Source: Oscillospiraceae bacterium
GTDB lineage: Bacteria > Bacillota > Clostridia > Oscillospirales > UBA644
Length of the DNA: 64,000 nucleotides
Assembly (NCBI GenBank): GCA_902783255.1
Contig: CACZQB010000016.1
Location: 28,935 to 92,934, forward strand
Direction of reading: 5' to 3'
Below, piece after piece: positions 60,135-64,000 of the stretch; within the stretch, counting starts at the first letter, position 1, and every line of letters starts with the position of its first letter. The notes under the pieces were generated by a model that saw only the letters and a program-made list of their open reading frames with translations, was not told where the DNA came from and searched no databases. The position numbers and the translations under genes are program-made.

Positions 60135-60225
60135 TCGCGGTGCAAGTTCCGCAAAACCGCCGGTTGTTTCAGAGTTTTTCCTCCGACGAAGCAGTCAGGT
60201 AAACACCATTGTGAGGATTATTCTC

Positions 60226-61224
60226 TTACTTGCCTATTAACTCCCAGACGATATCATTGACTGAACCTTCGTGCGGTACAGTAACCTTGATGATATAGCA
60301 CTTTATTTTTTCGATATCAATGCCGATTTTATCCATATCATCGATAAAAAGCGAGATATCATTTATGTTCGATTCGTGGATTTTCCACCATAAACTGCCA
60401 ATGCCTGCGTCAAAACAATGAACATATACATCATCTTTCATGTTGGCAAAAACAGGCGGCGGGTTTTCTATGTATTCTCCCATGAACCACCTTAAAGCAT
60501 CTGTGGCGGATAGTTTCATATATGTTCCCGGATCGTATTTACTGCCAAACTCTGTTTTCATTTTCTCATGAAGTTCTTCTGAAACAAAATACGGAGCCCA
60601 ATAGTGTGATATGCCGTAAAACAGAGATATTTCCTGATATACTATATATACTTCCGTCGATTCGTCGCACTCACGCGCATATAATCCATAGGTAAACTCA
60701 TTTGACACGGGATCATATCGGTATGCGTTAAAACATCCTCTTCCGATTGTTGGATCGTTTTTCACTGTTGCGGGAATATTATATTGAATCCACTCCTGCC
60801 AATCCGGTATTGACTTAAAACCGTATTTTTCAAGAGTATATGCGAAATTGTTGGGAGCGTTTCCTAAATACTTATCGGCATAATCAATTTCGTCAAGTAT
60901 GCTGTAATACCAATATTCTTCCGATCCGTTCGGTTTTGTTATCAATCTTTTCTCTTTCAAAACAGAATTCAGATCCCACGCGTTATAGGGCATTCGGTTA
61001 TCGTTGCTTTTCGGTCCGTTTCCCACCGTTTCATACGAAAAAACAAGTTCTTTTTCTCCACACCGAATCGGATAGCTGCCTTGAATCTGCGAAAGATCTT
61101 TTATTGAAGAAAGGTATCCCGATAGTTCATAATAACTGAAACCGTCCATTTTACCGTGTTCGCATCCGGATGCAATTACAACTGATAGTGACAGGAGAAT
61201 TAGCCAGTACCGTATTTTTTTCAT
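60226..61224 (-). CDS. Lipoprotein of unknown function
   Basis: The 332-aa protein has a signal peptide with lipobox VIASGC. The mature part is rich in Tyr, Trp and acidic residues (EEYWYYSILDEIDYADKYLG, NEFTYGLYARECDESTEVYI) and ends in an IIKVTVPHEGSVNDIVWELI strand block. It looks like a compact extracellular binding domain; no known family is recognised. It lies 17 bp downstream of the secreted protein gene at 61242 and is likely co-transcribed with it. Confidence 0.7.
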   Translation of the reverse strand: MKKIRYWLILLSLSVVIASGCEHGKMDGFSYYELSGYLSSIKDLSQIQGSYPIRCGEKELVFSYETVGNGPKSNDNRMPYNAWDLNSVLKEKRLITKPNGSEEYWYYSILDEIDYADKYLGNAPNNFAYTLEKYGFKSIPDWQEWIQYNIPATVKNDPTIGRGCFNAYRYDPVSNEFTYGLYARECDESTEVYIVYQEISLFYGISHYWAPYFVSEELHEKMKTEFGSKYDPGTYMKLSATDALRWFMGEYIENPPPVFANMKDDVYVHCFDAGIGSLWWKIHESNINDISLFIDDMDKIGIDIEKIKCYIIKVTVPHEGSVNDIVWELIGK

Positions 61225-61241
61225 GTTAAAATCCTCTTAAT

Positions 61242-62852
61242 TCAACTGGAAACAGCTGGATTTCTGACGACATAGTATCTGCCAAACGTTACATATGCTC
61301 CTCTATCACACCAATATGGATTATAAATATCATCACCGTCTTCATCTTCAGTTGTTACCGATGCTCCAAAGCCTTCCTTATGAGACCATTTAGCAAATGT
61401 TCCGCCGAGTTCAATAGGATTCTGTCTATAAAAATGATAGTAAAGATGATTGTTAGAATCAACGAAATAACAATAAGCTATTTTATATCTATATGTCGGA
61501 CAAGGACTTACAGATGTTGAGTTTACTGCTTGTAAATATCCTGTAGTATTATTGTCATTGTAAAACTCATCATTAAGAGATTGCTCAAATGACACATCTT
61601 CTTCCATTTTTGTTCTTAGTTCTGTTTCAGTTGATAAAGGACCCGTGTATCCGCTCATCTCTCCTATTTCATAACCGATGCCGCAATAGCTATCCAGGGC
61701 TGATTTGTATATATTTGAATATAAATTCATTGAAAAGTTATGAGCTATATTTAGTGCATAGTTGTAGCAGTTTGTTTCTGTCTTGATATTGTGTGTGCTA
61801 TTGCATGATGGGCAATTAAAGAATATTTTGCTATAGAATAAGTTCGAAGCAAGATATGATGGCGGTGTTCCGACACAAGGCAAAGCATCTCCTTGTGTAT
61901 AGTTTCTTTGACTTAATGTCTCACTACAATTTTCCCATTTTCGCTGATTTATTATTATACCATATGCTGAGTTCATGTTTTCTGTATTCGATTCTTTACT
62001 ATCGTACAATCTTGTTATAGTTATATACTTGTAACCTGCAGGCAAAAGTACTGGCAGGATTCTGGAATTTCCAGTTACTGTATATTTGATAATAAGGGTG
62101 TCTTCAGCCTTTTTATCGTAATGTGATGCATGAAAGTAAACAGCTATTTCATATGTAGCATTCGGATCGAAAGACTGAAACTGTAGATTTGCTAATCCAC
62201 CATTGTCTATTTTGAAATAATACGTACAAGAATCACTTGTGGATTCTTCATATATAATTTGTTGCTTTCCATCGCTAAGTATGTTATCAGAATGGACAAC
62301 AGAAACAGTTTTTAAACAATCGATACAGTCGGGCGGTAACCTATTATAAATGGCGAGATTTGGATTAAAATCAAGAATTTTGAATTTGCTAAAATTAATA
62401 TCATATAACACAGCTTGTATTCCTGATTCATACAACAATAATGCTCCTATATAAACATAGTCATTGCAACCAATCGAAATGACATGCTCAGTTTTAGACG
62501 TAGAAAATACTATATCATCGTCAATAGAAACATAGTCCGAAAACAAAATATTATTATCATCGTTACCGACTGAATATATTTGGACAAATGCTCTATTTCC
62601 TTTAAAACTGGAATTAAAGGTAACTCTGCATGTTGTCATCCCAGTTTGCTTGCTGAATGTAGCTCTTATATTCACAGGGTATTCTGTATATGAAATAGTG
62701 TTGCTGAATGTAGCGTTATTTAGTATCGCATCCTTATTGGATTGAGCATTTGTCTTCGTATTAAATATTTCAACATTATAGGAATAAAAAGATACCGGGC
62801 ATAGTGAAATGAACAGTATAAGGGAGAGCAGGAATGATATCGTCTTTTTCAT
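61242..62852 (-). CDS. Secreted protein with Cys/His peptidase-like C-terminal domain
   Basis: I chose ATG 62852 (GAGGAG upstream), giving 536 aa with a signal peptide. The N-terminal two thirds are beta-rich (about 40-330). Then CPSCNSTHNIKTETNCYNYA begins a domain with NCYNYALNIAHN, YHFYRQNPIEL, FAKWSHKEGFGASV and DDIYNPYWCDRGAYVTFGRY. A Cys in an NCYxYAL block and a later HFYRQ...WSHK block are seen in secreted clostridial Cys-protease-like proteins. Codon use is AT-richer than in the core genes, consistent with accessory DNA. Confidence 0.65.
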   Translation of the reverse strand: MKKTISFLLSLILFISLCPVSFYSYNVEIFNTKTNAQSNKDAILNNATFSNTISYTEYPVNIRATFSKQTGMTTCRVTFNSSFKGNRAFVQIYSVGNDDNNILFSDYVSIDDDIVFSTSKTEHVISIGCNDYVYIGALLLYESGIQAVLYDINFSKFKILDFNPNLAIYNRLPPDCIDCLKTVSVVHSDNILSDGKQQIIYEESTSDSCTYYFKIDNGGLANLQFQSFDPNATYEIAVYFHASHYDKKAEDTLIIKYTVTGNSRILPVLLPAGYKYITITRLYDSKESNTENMNSAYGIIINQRKWENCSETLSQRNYTQGDALPCVGTPPSYLASNLFYSKIFFNCPSCNSTHNIKTETNCYNYALNIAHNFSMNLYSNIYKSALDSYCGIGYEIGEMSGYTGPLSTETELRTKMEEDVSFEQSLNDEFYNDNNTTGYLQAVNSTSVSPCPTYRYKIAYCYFVDSNNHLYYHFYRQNPIELGGTFAKWSHKEGFGASVTTEDEDGDDIYNPYWCDRGAYVTFGRYYVVRNPAVSS

Positions 62853-63045
62853 AAATAAGAAACTCCTCAAATCAGAAAAAATAGTATCAATACAGCATAA
62901 ATCATACTTTTTTACTCAAATTAGCGTTTTTTTGAAATTGTTTATAAAATATTATAACATATATTCAAAGATTTGTCAATAGAAGCATTTTGGATATACT
63001 ATCCTTGAAACTTTTGCAATACATTGATGTTTTTCAGAGAGGTTC

Positions 63046-63174
63046 TTATGAAGCAGATTCGGGAATGGATTTGATTTTTCCGATCTGTCCGGTCTGTCCT
63101 GCGAGCTGCTGTGATTGGCGGTAGAAGTACAGGCGTTCGTTGCCGGACAGGGTTGTAATTTGAATAGCATATTT
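63046..63174 (-). pseudogene. Fragment of a conjugative-element gene at repeat copy 3
   Basis: The frame reads KYAIQITTLSGNERLYFYRQ and continues to a stop after SIPESAS. This is the N-terminal segment of a clostridial conjugative-element protein. Its expected Met codon is ACG here, directly next to AAAGGAG of the repeat, so both start and remainder are lost. Confidence 0.6.
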
Positions 63175-63176
63175 CG

Positions 63177-63378
63177 TCTCCTTTAAATTTTGGCAATAAA
63201 AAAAGCCGGCTGAGTTTTTAATTCAGTCGGCTGAAAAAATAATTATTGAGTTGTGGTTTCAGACACAAAGATTTTACAATCGTGATGGGCTTTATGAAGG
63301 GTTATCTCTGCGAAAAAAAGCCTTCAAAAAGGCCTTGCACCGGTCCAATTCCGGTAGAAAGCCCCAAAACGGCGAATT
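63177..63378 (-). repeat. Dispersed repeat, copy 3
   Basis: It shares about 200 bp with copies 1 and 2, including the hairpin and T-run, but lacks the MQKEIETPNF coding start. Here the ribosome site precedes a different gene fragment. Confidence 0.85.
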
Positions 63379-63390
63379 GATCTGACTTTT

Positions 63391-63549
63391 TTACCACTTT
63401 AATTCATATTTCTTACTTAAATCATGAGCGTGATAATACCATGCCCTAATCGGAAGGTTGTCACGGTTAATAATAAACAGGCCGTCAGCCTTCTGCTCGA
63501 GTTCATCTTCAGACGACAATTCATCTGAAACAAGTCCATCGTTCTGCAT
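63391..63549 (-). CDS. Small ORF, probable mobile-element fragment
   Basis: The 52-codon frame starts MQNDGLVSDELSSEDELEQK and ends with LPIRAWYYHAHDLSKKYELK. The acidic start and aromatic/basic end look like a real protein segment, but no ribosome site is evident. It abuts repeat copy 3, so it is probably a fragment. Confidence 0.4.
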   Translation of the reverse strand: MQNDGLVSDELSSEDELEQKADGLFIINRDNLPIRAWYYHAHDLSKKYELKW

Positions 63550-63631
63550 TTGTTACTTTATTGATTTGGAACCATTTATCATTTTCAAATGAAGATGCGT
63601 ATATGCTCTGCCCAGATTGCATTTGTCTTCA

Positions 63632-64000
63632 TCATCCATTGCATTGATATTTTTTGATCAATGCAAGATAATCAGAATCATTGCGAATGAAGTCGAATTC
63701 TTTTTGATTCATAAGATTTAAAACAAGGCAAATATTTGATCCAGAGTAATTCTTGGATGTGTTCGCAATATTTGAAGTTGTTGCGTTGATAAATTTGCTT
63801 GTGTAATGCTTCTCTCCCGGAGGAAGCAAATCATATGAACGTGCATGAAAAAGCATTTTTTCGATTGCGTCAAAAGTTTCTTTTTTGTTTTTCCGTCCTG
63901 CTTGAATTTTCGCAATATAGAAATAAATATCCGCTAATCTGCAATGGTAGAATAAATAATTTTCGTCATAGAAAACGATTTTCCAAAGCATCAGAGCACA
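63632..64000 (-). CDS. C-terminal part of a helical-repeat (TPR-like) regulator, start outside the window
   Basis: The frame is open to the window edge and encodes at least 122 residues: ADIYFYIAKIQAGRKNKKET, AIEKMLFHARSYDLLPPGEK, YTSKFINATT and EFDFIRNDSDYLALIKKYQ. This layout is that of the C-terminal TPR half of XRE regulators in Clostridia. A relic of the same family end lies at 52226. Confidence 0.6.
   Translation of the reverse strand, partial: CALMLWKIVFYDENYLFYHCRLADIYFYIAKIQAGRKNKKETFDAIEKMLFHARSYDLLPPGEKHYTSKFINATTSNIANTSKNYSGSNICLVLNLMNQKEFDFIRNDSDYLALIKKYQCNG

Noticed and set aside
1..64000. rRNA operons, tRNA genes, T-box leaders and known riboswitches
   Set aside because: None was recognisable by reading. 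A covariance-model scan would be decisive for small or divergent RNAs.

Overview
The window looks like a chromosome segment of an anaerobic gut-type Clostridia (Bacillota). The evidence is the SMC and FtsY types, lipoproteins with Gram-positive lipoboxes, class B sortases, a YolD-like protein, DUF1836, strong GGAGG ribosome binding sites and many near-consensus sigma-A promoters with 17-bp spacers. Base composition is moderately AT-rich throughout, except for a visibly GC-richer island at about 55.2-59.05 kb. I saw no rRNA, tRNA or CRISPR array. Both ends cut a gene.

1-30 kb is mostly core chromosome. It opens with a D-Ala-D-Ala carboxypeptidase homologue whose catalytic motifs are lost, and a beta-propeller lipoprotein. 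A plus-strand cluster follows: smc, ftsY, a type IIA topoisomerase B subunit, a HAD phosphatase and the A subunit, ending at a clean terminator. Next come an SGNH hydrolase, DUF1836, a fructose-6-phosphate-aldolase-like transaldolase, endonuclease IV, pyroglutamyl peptidase, two small paralogous membrane proteins, trpS, an aminotransferase, a three-gene membrane operon with a Cys-rich protein, a GNAT enzyme, two class B sortases (one a lipoprotein with Ig-like domains), split transketolase and mnmA.

30-46.7 kb is small-gene territory: a nucleotidyltransferase, a YolD / Y-family polymerase module with a frameshifted small gene, a rhodanese lipoprotein, an EamA exporter, an MBL hydrolase, a heavy-metal-associated protein, acetyltransferases, a dead ZIP transporter and a MacB/FtsX-type ABC transporter. 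The HMA gene and the ZIP/ABC unit share GTTAG-N6-CTAAC operators, suggesting one metal-responsive regulator. Two XRE regulators follow, the second heading a three-gene unit with ATGA overlaps.

46.7-54 kb holds a PPC-domain protein, a large serpin lipoprotein with a duplicated 3' fragment, a lipoprotein with an A AAA AAG frameshift site, a zinc-ribbon protein, a TIM-barrel epimerase-like protein and an AbrB-ABC-permease operon.

54-64 kb is accessory DNA. Three same-strand copies of a 200-237 bp repeat lie among decayed conjugative-element genes. Two copies bracket the GC-rich cassette metF-like / etfB / etfA / methyltetrahydrofolate methyltransferase, which looks like a transferred methyl-branch module in which an Etf partners a methylene-THF reductase. 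Two exported proteins and a truncated helical-repeat-like gene close the window.
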